In this document: positions 1 through 9,321 of the stretch, one piece after another
How positions within the stretch are numbered: position 1 is the stretch's first letter
Layout: every line of letters begins with the position of its first letter
Assembly (NCBI GenBank): GCA_902595285.1
Contig: CACJPL010000002.1
Location: 1 to 64,000, forward strand
Reading direction: 5' to 3'
DNA length: 64,000 bases
DNA from: an uncultured Pelagibacteraceae bacterium
GTDB lineage: Bacteria; Pseudomonadota; Alphaproteobacteria; Pelagibacterales; Pelagibacteraceae
Made by a program: the position numbers and the translations under genes
Notes under the pieces: generated by a model
The model's database searches: none
What the model saw: only the letters and a program-made list of their open reading frames with translations
What the model was told of the DNA's origin: nothing

Positions 1-2
1 CT

Positions 3-353
3 TTATTTGGTCAATGGACCTGGTCTGGAGAAGGTTTAAAACCTAAAAATGCTGAAGAGGGTAAAGATCATAAAGTTATGAAGTTTAATAGTTTACAGTT
101 ATCAGTTAGAGCTTATTTAAGAAATTTAAATACTCATTCTTCTTATAAAGAACTACGAAAAGCAAGAACAGAGTTTAGAAGTAAAGATAGACCTATTGAT
201 AGTTTAATTTTGTCTCAACATTTAGATAAATATGCTGAAACTGGTAATCAATATATTGAAGTTTTAAAAAAAATTATTGAACAAAATAATTTAAAAGACT
301 TTGATGATGCAAGACTATTACCATCAAGTAAAGATCTTGAAAGTTTAATTTAA
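3..353 (+). CDS. C-terminal part of a Bax/glucosaminidase-type cell-wall hydrolase (5' truncated by window edge)
   Basis: Reading frame is open from base 3 upstream of the listed ORF (LFGQWTWSGEGLKP...NSHSSYKELRKARTEFR...LDKYAETGNQYIEVLKKII), resembling the C-terminus of Bax-like glucosaminidases. Confidence 0.65.
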   Translation, partial: LFGQWTWSGEGLKPKNAEEGKDHKVMKFNSLQLSVRAYLRNLNTHSSYKELRKARTEFRSKDRPIDSLILSQHLDKYAETGNQYIEVLKKIIEQNNLKDFDDARLLPSSKDLESLI

Positions 354-1409
354 ATTTTTTATTGGAAATTGGATACCAAACCATCTCCATTTTCCATTAT
401 CATTCAGAGAACAATTAATTCTACCTCTTCTTGGCTTGAAAGGTTCTCTAAATTCAATCGTTAAAAAATTATTAGCAAAATTTGTTTTTGATTTTTCCCA
501 AATATCTCCTTCATTAGAATAACAATTGATATTAGCTAAATTTGTTTGCTCATTGAAAAATTCAACTTTGAAATTTGGAGGGTTTGTGTTTTCAAATAGT
601 TGCTTTTCATCAGGAAATATTTTTTTATATTCAAGGGGAAAATAATTTATAATTGATTTAAATCTTTTTAATTCTCCATATTTTTCATTAATAGGAAATC
701 TAGGTAGTTCAAATTTATTTTTATTTAAATCGATGACGCCAGAATGCTGACCAAAAGCAAATTTGAAATTTTTAGATATATAATCTCTCATGAATTTAGA
801 GTATTCACCAAATGGATATGAGAATAGACTGGGGATATAACCAAGTTCTCTTAGAAAAATTTTATTAGCTGTTTCAATATCTAAAATAAACTTTTCATTG
901 CTTACATCTATGAGATATTCATGTGTATGAGAATGATGTCCAATGATTGAAAAATCATTACTTTCAATTTCTTTAATTTGCTTCCAAGTCATATAACCTC
1001 TTTTCCCTACAGGCTCAGTTGAAACAAATAAAATAAATGGAATTTTATTTTCTTTTAGATAAGGCCATGCTTCAGTATAAAAAGATTCAAAAGCATCATC
1101 GATAGTTATGAGAATTTCTTTTTTTGATTTTGGTATATTAAATTGTTCATCAAAATTGTTTGGATTGTGAAAATCAAAATTTGATTTTCTAATAATATCT
1201 ATATGTTCCCTAAATATTTCCATTTTAATATTTGTGGAAGGGTATTTATTTTCATTAAAACGGTGATACATTATTGACAGAATTCCTTCATCATTAGAAT
1301 AATATTTGATATTATTTTCATCTGATTTAGAACTGATATTAGAAAATAAAATAATTATGAATAAACTGATAATTGATGTTGCGGGTGAAAAAATTTTTTT
1401 AATGATCAT
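345..1409 (-). CDS. Polysaccharide deacetylase (NodB-like) with N-terminal signal peptide
   Basis: Motifs MYHRF, ITIDDAFESFY, GHHSHTHEYL, FSYPFGEYS; hydrophobic N-terminus. Confidence 0.8.
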   Translation of the reverse strand: MIIKKIFSPATSIISLFIIILFSNISSKSDENNIKYYSNDEGILSIMYHRFNENKYPSTNIKMEIFREHIDIIRKSNFDFHNPNNFDEQFNIPKSKKEILITIDDAFESFYTEAWPYLKENKIPFILFVSTEPVGKRGYMTWKQIKEIESNDFSIIGHHSHTHEYLIDVSNEKFILDIETANKIFLRELGYIPSLFSYPFGEYSKFMRDYISKNFKFAFGQHSGVIDLNKNKFELPRFPINEKYGELKRFKSIINYFPLEYKKIFPDEKQLFENTNPPNFKVEFFNEQTNLANINCYSNEGDIWEKSKTNFANNFLTIEFREPFKPRRGRINCSLNDNGKWRWFGIQFPIKNLN

Positions 1410-1743
1410 TACTAATAATGATATTTATAATATTACTAGAGAGAATACTAAAATTAATTATGAAAAATTAACTTTAATTATTAATGATTTTTTAAATTCC
1501 CATCAATTAAAGTTAAAAGATATAAATACAATTTACTTAAATAGGGGTCCAGGAAGCTTTGCAGGAATTAGAAATTCGTTATCTATAGTGAAAGCATTGT
1601 ATTTAACTAATAATATTGATTACTATTGTTATAGCATTCAAGATTTTAAAGGTGAAAAAGATATAAAATACGAAAATATCCCCCATTTGTGTGATAAATT
1701 TAATATTAAAAAAAATTTGATTAACCCTATTTATTTAAGTTAA
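1357..1743 (+). CDS. tsaB: Short TsaB-like protein (tRNA t6A biosynthesis, ~128 aa)
   Basis: MNKLIIDVAGEKIF start and NRGPGSFAGIRNSLSIVKAL motif; the listed ORF start (1306) is probably too early; position before fur/miaB. Confidence 0.7.
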   Translation: MNKLIIDVAGEKIFLMIITNNDIYNITRENTKINYEKLTLIINDFLNSHQLKLKDINTIYLNRGPGSFAGIRNSLSIVKALYLTNNIDYYCYSIQDFKGEKDIKYENIPHLCDKFNIKKNLINPIYLS

Positions 1744-1752
1744 AATTATTTT

Positions 1753-2166
1753 ATGTCAGAAACAATAGAGCAAAAATGTATAGCAAAAGGAGTTAAATTA
1801 ACTGATCAAAGAAGGGTAATTGCACAAGTAATGTCTGAGTCTTCTGACCATCCGGATGTAGATGAACTTTATAATAGAGTGTCAAAAATTGATCCAAAAA
1901 TAAGTATTGCAACTGTTTATAGAACAGTAAAACTATTTGAAGAATCTGGAATATTAACAAAGCATGAGTTTAAAGGTGGAAAAGCTAGATATGAAGAATT
2001 AAATGAAGGCCATCACGATCATTTAATAGATGTGAAAACTGGTGAGATTATAGAATTTGTAGACGAAGAAATTGAAAAGTTGCAAAAAAAAGTTGCAGAA
2101 AAATATGGATATAAATTAGTAGACCATAAATTAGAATTATATGGGGTTAAGAAAAAATCCCAATAA
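1753..2166 (+). CDS. fur: Fur-family metal-responsive regulator
   Basis: DQRRVIAQVM, ISIATVYRTVKLFEESGIL, EGHHDHLID. Confidence 0.85.
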   Translation: MSETIEQKCIAKGVKLTDQRRVIAQVMSESSDHPDVDELYNRVSKIDPKISIATVYRTVKLFEESGILTKHEFKGGKARYEELNEGHHDHLIDVKTGEIIEFVDEEIEKLQKKVAEKYGYKLVDHKLELYGVKKKSQ

Positions 2167-2168
2167 TT

Positions 2169-3497
2169 ATGAATCAAAAAATATTTATTAAAACGTTTGG
2201 ATGTCAAATGAATGAGTATGACTCTAATAGGATATATGACTCAGTTAAAAAAATTGGTTATGAAAAAACAGAAAAATATGAAGAAGCAAACTGTTATCTT
2301 TTAAACACATGTCACATTAGGGATAAAGCAAAAGAAAAAGTTTATCATGAAATAGGTAGAGTAAAAAAAATTTTTAGATCTAAAAAAAAACCATTGGTGA
2401 TTATTGCAGGGTGTGTTGCTCAAGCAGAAAACCAAGAAATGCTTAAAAGAGAACCTTACATAGATTTAGTAATTGGTCCTCAATCTTATCATAAAATTAA
2501 CGATACAATTATAAATTATACTGAAAAAAAGAAAAAGATAGAAGAGACTGAGTTTGATGCAGTTTCAAAATTTAAATATTTAAGCAAAATAAAAAATGAA
2601 GCTGGAAAAGTTTCATCCTTTTTAACCATTCAAGAAGGATGTGATAAGTTTTGTCATTTTTGTGTAGTCCCATACACAAGAGGACCAGAATATTCTCGAC
2701 CATTTAATCAAATTTTGGATGAAGCAAAATATTTAGCTGATAATGGTGCAAAAGAAATAATTTTACTTGGTCAAAATGTAAATGCTTATGACAATGAAGG
2801 ATACAGACTATCAGATTTAATATTTAACATTGAAAAAATATCTGAAATTAAAAGAGTTAGATACACAACATCTCACCCAAAAGATATGACGGAGGATTTG
2901 ATTGAAGTTTATAAAACTTCCAAAAAGTTAATGCCACTTGTACATTTACCTGTTCAAAGTGGATCTAATAAAATTTTAAAATTAATGAACAGAAAACATA
3001 CTATTGAGGAATATTTAAATACTTTTGATAAATTAAAAGAAATTAACCCAAATATAGAATTTTCAAGCGATTTTATAATAGGTTATCCTGGTGAAGAAGA
3101 TCAGGATTTTAAAGATACCTTTTCTTTAATTGAAAGAGTTAAATTTATTAACTCTTACTCTTTCATCTTTAGCCCAAGACCTGGAACAGTGGCTGAAAAT
3201 TTAGACTTAATTGAAAAAAAAATTTCTTTTAAAAGATTAGAAAAAATTCAAAATGTTTTATTCGAAAATCAAATCCAAATGAACAACTCATTGAAGGGAA
3301 AAGTTATAGATGTTTTGTTTGAAAATTTAACCGATGATAAAAGCAAAGCTTTTGGTAGATCTGAGTATATGACATCTGTAATTTTTAATGGTAAAAAGAA
3401 TGATATTGGAAAAATAGTGCAAGTGAGAATTAAAGATAGTAATAGAAATACTTTATTCGGTGAAGTTATAACTAATTCGGATCAGAAGGTTGCATAG
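2169..3497 (+). CDS. miaB: tRNA-2-methylthio-N6-dimethylallyladenosine synthase
   Basis: KTFGCQMNEYDS, radical SAM EGCDKFCHFCVVPYTRGPEYSRP, TRAM-like C-terminus. Confidence 0.95.
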   Translation: MNQKIFIKTFGCQMNEYDSNRIYDSVKKIGYEKTEKYEEANCYLLNTCHIRDKAKEKVYHEIGRVKKIFRSKKKPLVIIAGCVAQAENQEMLKREPYIDLVIGPQSYHKINDTIINYTEKKKKIEETEFDAVSKFKYLSKIKNEAGKVSSFLTIQEGCDKFCHFCVVPYTRGPEYSRPFNQILDEAKYLADNGAKEIILLGQNVNAYDNEGYRLSDLIFNIEKISEIKRVRYTTSHPKDMTEDLIEVYKTSKKLMPLVHLPVQSGSNKILKLMNRKHTIEEYLNTFDKLKEINPNIEFSSDFIIGYPGEEDQDFKDTFSLIERVKFINSYSFIFSPRPGTVAENLDLIEKKISFKRLEKIQNVLFENQIQMNNSLKGKVIDVLFENLTDDKSKAFGRSEYMTSVIFNGKKNDIGKIVQVRIKDSNRNTLFGEVITNSDQKVA

Positions 3498-3500
3498 AAT

Positions 3501-4496
3501 TTGAGTGGAATAACTAAAAAAAATATCGATCAGTCTTTAAAATTTGTTTATTCAGATAACAATTCTTTAAGCGTTATATTTCACGACAATAACTTGTTAA
3601 TAGGTGTTGTTGGGGAATTTAATAAAAATTTACAAGAATTAGAAAAAATTACAAATTGTAGCTTATATTCAAGGGGAAATTCAATTTTAATTAAATCAAC
3701 ACCTGAAAAGAATGAAAAAATTAAAAATGCTATTCAATTTTTGGCTAATCAGTTTATTAATAATGGAAGTATAGAGAATAAAGATATACTTTCATCGGTT
3801 GATAACTTTATGATTAATGAAAAAGTAAAAAATAATAATGTTACAGATATTATTAAAACTCCAAAAAAATCTATAATTCCTAGATCTGAAAAACAAAAAA
3901 GCTATGTGAGAGCTTTGAGGGAGAGTGATATTGTAATTTCAGCCGGGCCAGCAGGAACTGGAAAAACTTTTCTGGCAGTCGCTGTAGGTCTAACTATGCT
4001 TTTAGAAAAAAAGATTGAGAGAATTATTCTTTCAAGACCAGCTGTAGAAGCAGGCGAGCGTTTGGGATTTTTACCTGGTGATATGAAGGAAAAAGTAGAC
4101 CCTTATCTTAGACCTTTATATGATTCTTTATATGATCTCTTCGACTTTGAAAAAATACAAAGAATGATTGAGATTGGAGATATAGAGATTGCACCTTTAG
4201 CTTTTATGAGAGGTAGAACTCTAAAAAATTCCTTTGCAATTTTAGATGAAGCACAAAATGCTACGGATACTCAGATAAAAATGTTTTTAACACGTATTGG
4301 AGAAAATTCTAAAATTGTTGTAAATGGTGACCCATCTCAAATTGATTTACCAAATAAAAGCATGTCAGGATTAGTTCGATCAAAAGAGTTACTAGGGCAT
4401 TTAAAAGAAATATCCATAGTTGATTTTGATCATTCAGATGTAGTCAGACATCCACTTGTTTCTAAAATAGTCAAAGCATACTCAAATAATGATTAG
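3501..4496 (+). CDS. phoH: PhoH-family ATPase (TTG start)
   Basis: SAGPAGTGKTFLAVAVG, RPAVEAGERLGFLPGDMKEKVDPYLRPLYD, ILDEAQNAT. Confidence 0.92.
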   Translation: MSGITKKNIDQSLKFVYSDNNSLSVIFHDNNLLIGVVGEFNKNLQELEKITNCSLYSRGNSILIKSTPEKNEKIKNAIQFLANQFINNGSIENKDILSSVDNFMINEKVKNNNVTDIIKTPKKSIIPRSEKQKSYVRALRESDIVISAGPAGTGKTFLAVAVGLTMLLEKKIERIILSRPAVEAGERLGFLPGDMKEKVDPYLRPLYDSLYDLFDFEKIQRMIEIGDIEIAPLAFMRGRTLKNSFAILDEAQNATDTQIKMFLTRIGENSKIVVNGDPSQIDLPNKSMSGLVRSKELLGHLKEISIVDFDHSDVVRHPLVSKIVKAYSNND

Positions 4497-4950
4497 TATT
4501 AATGTCTTCTCTGAGGAGAAGGCTTGGTCAAAAAGACTTAAAAATAAGGACATTTTTTTTAAAAAAATATGTAAAGCTTTTCCAAAAAAATATAAATTTT
4601 TGAATAAAAAAGTAACCTTAACACTATTACTTTCAAATAATCAGAATATTAAAAAATTGAATAAAGTTTTTAGAAAAAAAAATAAATCTACCGATATATT
4701 ATCTTTTCCATTAGATAAAAAAATAAAAATTTCAAAAAATACTTATCTTGGAGACATAATCATTAGCTATAATTATCTAGACAAACCAAGATCACAAAAT
4801 TTAAAATCTTTTAAAGAAAAAGTCACTAAATTATTCATACATGGTTTTCTTCATCTTTTAGGTTTTGATCATAAAAAAAATAAAGATTATTCCAAAATGT
4901 TAAAAGAGGAAAATTTATTATTTAAATCTGTACAATCAAAAATAAATTAA
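4489..4950 (+). CDS. ybeY: Endoribonuclease YbeY / rRNA maturation factor
   Basis: NKKSTDILSFPL, LGDIIIS, HGFLHLLGFDHKK. Confidence 0.93.
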   Translation: MISINVFSEEKAWSKRLKNKDIFFKKICKAFPKKYKFLNKKVTLTLLLSNNQNIKKLNKVFRKKNKSTDILSFPLDKKIKISKNTYLGDIIISYNYLDKPRSQNLKSFKEKVTKLFIHGFLHLLGFDHKKNKDYSKMLKEENLLFKSVQSKIN

Positions 4951-4951
4951 A

Positions 4952-6496
4952 TTGAAAAATAAATTTTATATTGAATTAATTTATTTAATTTTATTAGGAG
5001 TGCTTACTTCCTTAAGTTTGCCTCCATTTAATTATTTTGTAATAAATTTTTTAACTTTTAGTTTATTCTATATATTTTTAATAAAAAAAATTAAGTTTTA
5101 TAAAAATAAAAGAATATTTTTTCTTTATGGTTGGTTATTTGGGTTTGGTTATTTTGTAAGTAATTTATATTGGATCTCAATATCATTAACGTTTGATCAA
5201 AATTTTAAGTTTTTAATACCTTTTACAATAATATTGATACCTGGTTTCTTAGCCTTGTTTTATGCTTTAGTTGCTTATCTATTTGTGGTTATAAAACCAA
5301 ATAATAATTTAAGCTCATTTTTTCTTTTTTCTTTAATATTTGGAATAGTAGAATTTGTGAGAGGATCAATACTCACTGGTTTCCCTTGGAATTTAATTGC
5401 TTATAGTTTCTCTAATCAAATCGAAATTTTAAACATTACATCAGTCATAGGCACATACAGCTTTAATCTTTTCTGTATTTCATTATTTACAAGCCCATCA
5501 ATATTGATTTTAAGAGAGAATAAAAAAGATATTAGTATTTGTGTTGCATTTCTTATTACAACAATGTCATTTTATATACTTGGTTCACAAAATTTAGAAA
5601 AATTTAATAATCAACAGGTAAAAAAACTTGATTATAAACTAAGAATTTTAAGTTCAAATATAAGCATAGATAGATTTTATAATAATATTGATCCAATAAC
5701 TGCAATAGAAGAGCTAATTGAAATCAGCTCTCCTAAAAAAAATCAAAAAATAATTTTTATTTGGCCAGAAGGTATTATTCCAGGTATTTCACAAGACCAA
5801 CTAAAAGAATACAAATGGTTATTTGAAAATAAATTCAACGAAAATCATTTATTAGCAATTGGAATTAATAGCAAAGAAGATGAAAATAAAACTATAAAAT
5901 ATTTTAATTCATTATCTATTTTTGACTATGACCTTAATGTAATAAATTCATATAACAAAATTAATCTTGTTCCTTTTGGTGAATTTTTACCTTTTGAAAA
6001 CTTATTAAAAAGTATTGGTTTAAAAACAATTACTAATGATTATCAATCATATTCAAAAGGTGAACAAAGAAACATAATTAATCTGAGATATAATAATTTA
6101 TCAATTAAAATATTACCCCTTATTTGTTATGAGATAATCTATTCAGGTAAAATTTTCACAGATAGTAAGTTTGACTATATTGTAAATATTTCAGAAGATG
6201 GCTGGTTTGGTAAATCAATTGGACCAGAGCAGCATTTAACTCATAGTATTTTTAGAGCGATAGAGAGTGGGAAATATGTTTTAAGGTCTGCAAATAATGG
6301 GACAACAGCAATTATTAATCCACTAGGAGTTATTGAGCAAAAAGTTGATATAAATAAATCAGGTTTCATTGATTTAATTGAGTCAAGAAAAATTGAGACA
6401 ACTCTATTTGCAAAATTTGGAAATAAAATTTTTGGATTTATAATTTTGTTGTATATTTTTTTGATATTTTCATTTAAGAAACTTAAAAATGAGTAA
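4952..6496 (+). CDS. lnt: Apolipoprotein N-acyltransferase (TTG start)
   Basis: Multi-TM N-terminus plus nitrilase domain ([39 protein letters not shown]). Confidence 0.92.
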   Translation: MKNKFYIELIYLILLGVLTSLSLPPFNYFVINFLTFSLFYIFLIKKIKFYKNKRIFFLYGWLFGFGYFVSNLYWISISLTFDQNFKFLIPFTIILIPGFLALFYALVAYLFVVIKPNNNLSSFFLFSLIFGIVEFVRGSILTGFPWNLIAYSFSNQIEILNITSVIGTYSFNLFCISLFTSPSILILRENKKDISICVAFLITTMSFYILGSQNLEKFNNQQVKKLDYKLRILSSNISIDRFYNNIDPITAIEELIEISSPKKNQKIIFIWPEGIIPGISQDQLKEYKWLFENKFNENHLLAIGINSKEDENKTIKYFNSLSIFDYDLNVINSYNKINLVPFGEFLPFENLLKSIGLKTITNDYQSYSKGEQRNIINLRYNNLSIKILPLICYEIIYSGKIFTDSKFDYIVNISEDGWFGKSIGPEQHLTHSIFRAIESGKYVLRSANNGTTAIINPLGVIEQKVDINKSGFIDLIESRKIETTLFAKFGNKIFGFIILLYIFLIFSFKKLKNE

Positions 6497-7658
6497 TTTA
6501 AAAAATTATCTTTTCACAAGCGAGTCTGTCTCTGAAGGTCATCCGGATAAAGTCTCTGATAGAATTTCAGATATGGTTGTTGATAGTTTTATTTCTGGAG
6601 ATCCGTATTCTAGAGTTGCCTGCGAAACACTAACTACTACAAATAAAGTTGTTTTAGCTGGAGAAGTAAGAGGGCCTGAGATAAAAAAAGATGAATTAAT
6701 TGAAAAAGTAAGAAATTGTATAAAAGATATAGGCTATGACCAAGAAGGTTTTACCTGGAAAGAAGCCACAAAAATTGAAAGTCATTTACATTCCCAATCA
6801 GCTGATATTGCTATGGGAGTGGACTCATCAGGAAATAAAGATGAAGGAGCTGGAGATCAAGGTATCATGTTTGGATACGCGTGCAATGAAACAGATGTTT
6901 TAATGCCAGCACCTATACATTATTCTCATAAAATTTTAAGATTAATGGCTGAAGATAGAAAATCTGGAAAATTAAAAAATATTGAACCAGATTCAAAAAG
7001 CCAGGTAACATTTGAATATATTGATGGAAAACCTTCTAAAGTAAAATCTGTAGTTATTTCTTCACAGCATTCTCCAGATGTAAATCAGTCTCAAGTCAGA
7101 GATTTACTCAGACCTTATATGTTAAAGTCTATTCCTGAAAATTTTCTTGATGGTTTTAACGAGGACGAGTTTTATGTAAATCCAACAGGTAATTTCGTGA
7201 TTGGTGGTCCAGATGGAGATTGTGGTCTTACGGGTAGAAAAATTATTGTCGACACATATGGGGGTGCAGCGCCTCACGGCGGTGGGGCTTTTTCAGGAAA
7301 AGATCCAACTAAAGTTGATAGATCGGCAGCCTATGCGGCAAGGTATATTGCTAAAAATGTTGTAGGTTCAAAAATTGCTGAAAAATGTTTAATTCAATTA
7401 GCTTATGCAATTGGAGTGTCAAAACCATTATCTATTTACGTCGATTTATTTGATAACGATCTAGATAAAAATAAATTCGTAGTAGAAAAGATTAAAGAAA
7501 ATTTTGATTTAAGTCCTAGAGGTATCAGAGAAATGTTGAATTTAAATAAACCAATATATGAAAAAACAGCTGCTTATGGTCATTTTGGTAGAGCACCTGA
7601 AGAAAATGGTTCATTTTCATGGGAAAAAACTGATAAAACCAACGTTTTTTCTAAATAG
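6489..7658 (+). CDS. metK: S-adenosylmethionine synthase
   Basis: [54 protein letters not shown]. Confidence 0.98.
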   Translation: MSNLKNYLFTSESVSEGHPDKVSDRISDMVVDSFISGDPYSRVACETLTTTNKVVLAGEVRGPEIKKDELIEKVRNCIKDIGYDQEGFTWKEATKIESHLHSQSADIAMGVDSSGNKDEGAGDQGIMFGYACNETDVLMPAPIHYSHKILRLMAEDRKSGKLKNIEPDSKSQVTFEYIDGKPSKVKSVVISSQHSPDVNQSQVRDLLRPYMLKSIPENFLDGFNEDEFYVNPTGNFVIGGPDGDCGLTGRKIIVDTYGGAAPHGGGAFSGKDPTKVDRSAAYAARYIAKNVVGSKIAEKCLIQLAYAIGVSKPLSIYVDLFDNDLDKNKFVVEKIKENFDLSPRGIREMLNLNKPIYEKTAAYGHFGRAPEENGSFSWEKTDKTNVFSK

Positions 7659-7664
7659 TTTCTG

Positions 7665-7692
7665 TTGAATTAAAAAAAAACTTTACTATATT
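7665..7692 (+). promoter_or_regulatory. Candidate sigma70-type promoter for nusA operon
   Basis: TTGAAT (7665-7670), 16-nt spacer, TATATT (7687-7692). Confidence 0.45.
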
Positions 7693-7716
7693 GCACCTAC
7701 ATTATTGAACTTTACA

Positions 7717-7743
7717 AAATGGGCTTCAGCCCATTTTTTTTTG
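7717..7743 (+). terminator. Intrinsic terminator between metK and nusA, possibly a leader attenuator
   Basis: AAATGGGCTTCAGCCCATTTTTTTTT: 7-8 bp GC-rich stem followed by T run. Confidence 0.8.
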
Positions 7744-7757
7744 GAGCAAACAAAATT

Positions 7758-9311
7758 ATGTTGAATAAAAGAGCGGATAAACTTGAACTATTAAGAATTG
7801 CTGAAGCCGTAGCTTTAGAAAAATCAATTGATAAAGAGCTAATTATAAGTTCAATGGAAACGGGTATTGCTAAAGCTGCAAAATCAAAATTTGGACAGGA
7901 AAATGAAATTAAAGTTTCTATCAACAGAGACAATGGAGATATTGAGCTTTTTAGAAAATTGATAATTGCTGAAAATCCTGAAAATGCAAATACTGAGATA
8001 AAATTAGAGGATGCAATTAATTTAAACGAATTAAATAAAGATAAGTCTATTGGTGATGAAGTATTACAACCACTTCCTTCATTTGATTTTGGAAGAATAG
8101 CTGCACAAACTGCAAAGCAAGTGATTAGTTTTAATGTAAGAGAGGCCGAAAGAGAAAGACAGTTTAATGATTTTATTGACAAGAAAGACTCAATTTTAAG
8201 TGGAATTGTAAAGAGATTAGAATTTGGAAATGTAATTGTTGATCTAGGAAGAACCGAAGCAATAATTCAAAAAAATGAATTGATCCCTCGTGAAAACATT
8301 AAAGCAGGTGATCGTATAAAAGCTTATTGTTATGATGTTAGAAGAGAACCTAGAGGCCAACAAATATTTTTATCTAGGGCTCATCCTAAATTTATGGAAA
8401 AGCTTTTCGTTCTAGAAGTACCTGAAATTTATGATGGATTAATAGAAATTAAATCTTCATCAAGAGATCCCGGAAGTAGAGCTAAAATTTGTGTGAAAGC
8501 AGTAGACACATCTTTGGATCCAGTTGGTGCATGTGTAGGTATGAGAGGATCAAGGGTGCAAGCTGTGGTAAACGAACTTCAAGGTGAAAAAATTGATATT
8601 GTTAACTGGTCTGAAGATCCTGCAATCTTAGTTTCAAATGCTCTATCACCTGCTGAGGTCCAAAGAGTTAATGTTGATAGTGAAAGAAAAAAACTTGATG
8701 TAATTCTCACTGAGGAAAATTTAAGTAAAGCAATTGGAAGAAGAGGTCAAAACGTTAGACTTGCAACCAAACTGTTAAATTATGAAATCAACATAATGAC
8801 TGACGCAGAGGACTCTGAGAGAAGGCAATTAGAGTTTAAAGAAAAAACTGAAAACTTTGTTAAAAATTTAGAATTAGATGAAACATTAGGCCAACTACTC
8901 GTTGCAGAAGGTTTTTCAACTATTGATGATATTAAAGATAGTTCAGCTGAAAATTTAATGAAAATAGAAGGGATAGAGGAAGATACAGCTATGGCTCTTA
9001 TAGAAAGGGCAAAAGAGTTTTATGATAAAGATCAAGAAGATATCTCTTTGAGGATTAAGGAATTAGGTCTTGATGATAATTTAATTAATTTAAGTGGCTT
9101 AACGCCAGGCATGTTGGTTACATTAGGTGAGCAAAAAATTCTTACGCTAGTAGATTTCGCAGATTTAGCATCGGATGAATTAACAGGTGGTTATGATATT
9201 GTTAAAGGTGAAAGAGTTAAAATTCAAGGATATCTTGAAGATTTTGCTTTATCTAAAGAAGAGGCCGATGAATTAATTATGTCCGCAAGAAACATAGTTT
9301 ATAAAGATTGA
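7758..9311 (+). CDS. nusA: Transcription termination/antitermination factor NusA
   Basis: LNKRADKLELLRIAEAVALEKSIDKE, S1 and KH domains (GMRGSRVQAVVNELQGEKIDIV, AIGRRGQNVRLA); listed start 7719 lies inside the terminator hairpin, so 7758 preferred. Confidence 0.95.
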   Translation: MLNKRADKLELLRIAEAVALEKSIDKELIISSMETGIAKAAKSKFGQENEIKVSINRDNGDIELFRKLIIAENPENANTEIKLEDAINLNELNKDKSIGDEVLQPLPSFDFGRIAAQTAKQVISFNVREAERERQFNDFIDKKDSILSGIVKRLEFGNVIVDLGRTEAIIQKNELIPRENIKAGDRIKAYCYDVRREPRGQQIFLSRAHPKFMEKLFVLEVPEIYDGLIEIKSSSRDPGSRAKICVKAVDTSLDPVGACVGMRGSRVQAVVNELQGEKIDIVNWSEDPAILVSNALSPAEVQRVNVDSERKKLDVILTEENLSKAIGRRGQNVRLATKLLNYEINIMTDAEDSERRQLEFKEKTENFVKNLELDETLGQLLVAEGFSTIDDIKDSSAENLMKIEGIEEDTAMALIERAKEFYDKDQEDISLRIKELGLDDNLINLSGLTPGMLVTLGEQKILTLVDFADLASDELTGGYDIVKGERVKIQGYLEDFALSKEEADELIMSARNIVYKD

Positions 9312-9321
9312 GTGATGACGT

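Noticed and set aside
7719-7757. Upstream start of nusA given in the ORF track
   Set aside because: First codons fall in the terminator hairpin and T run; conserved NusA N-terminus starts at 7758
7712-8182. 156-aa minus-strand ORF over nusA 5' end
   Set aside because: Ser/Leu-rich antisense shadow, no recognised motif, spans the terminator
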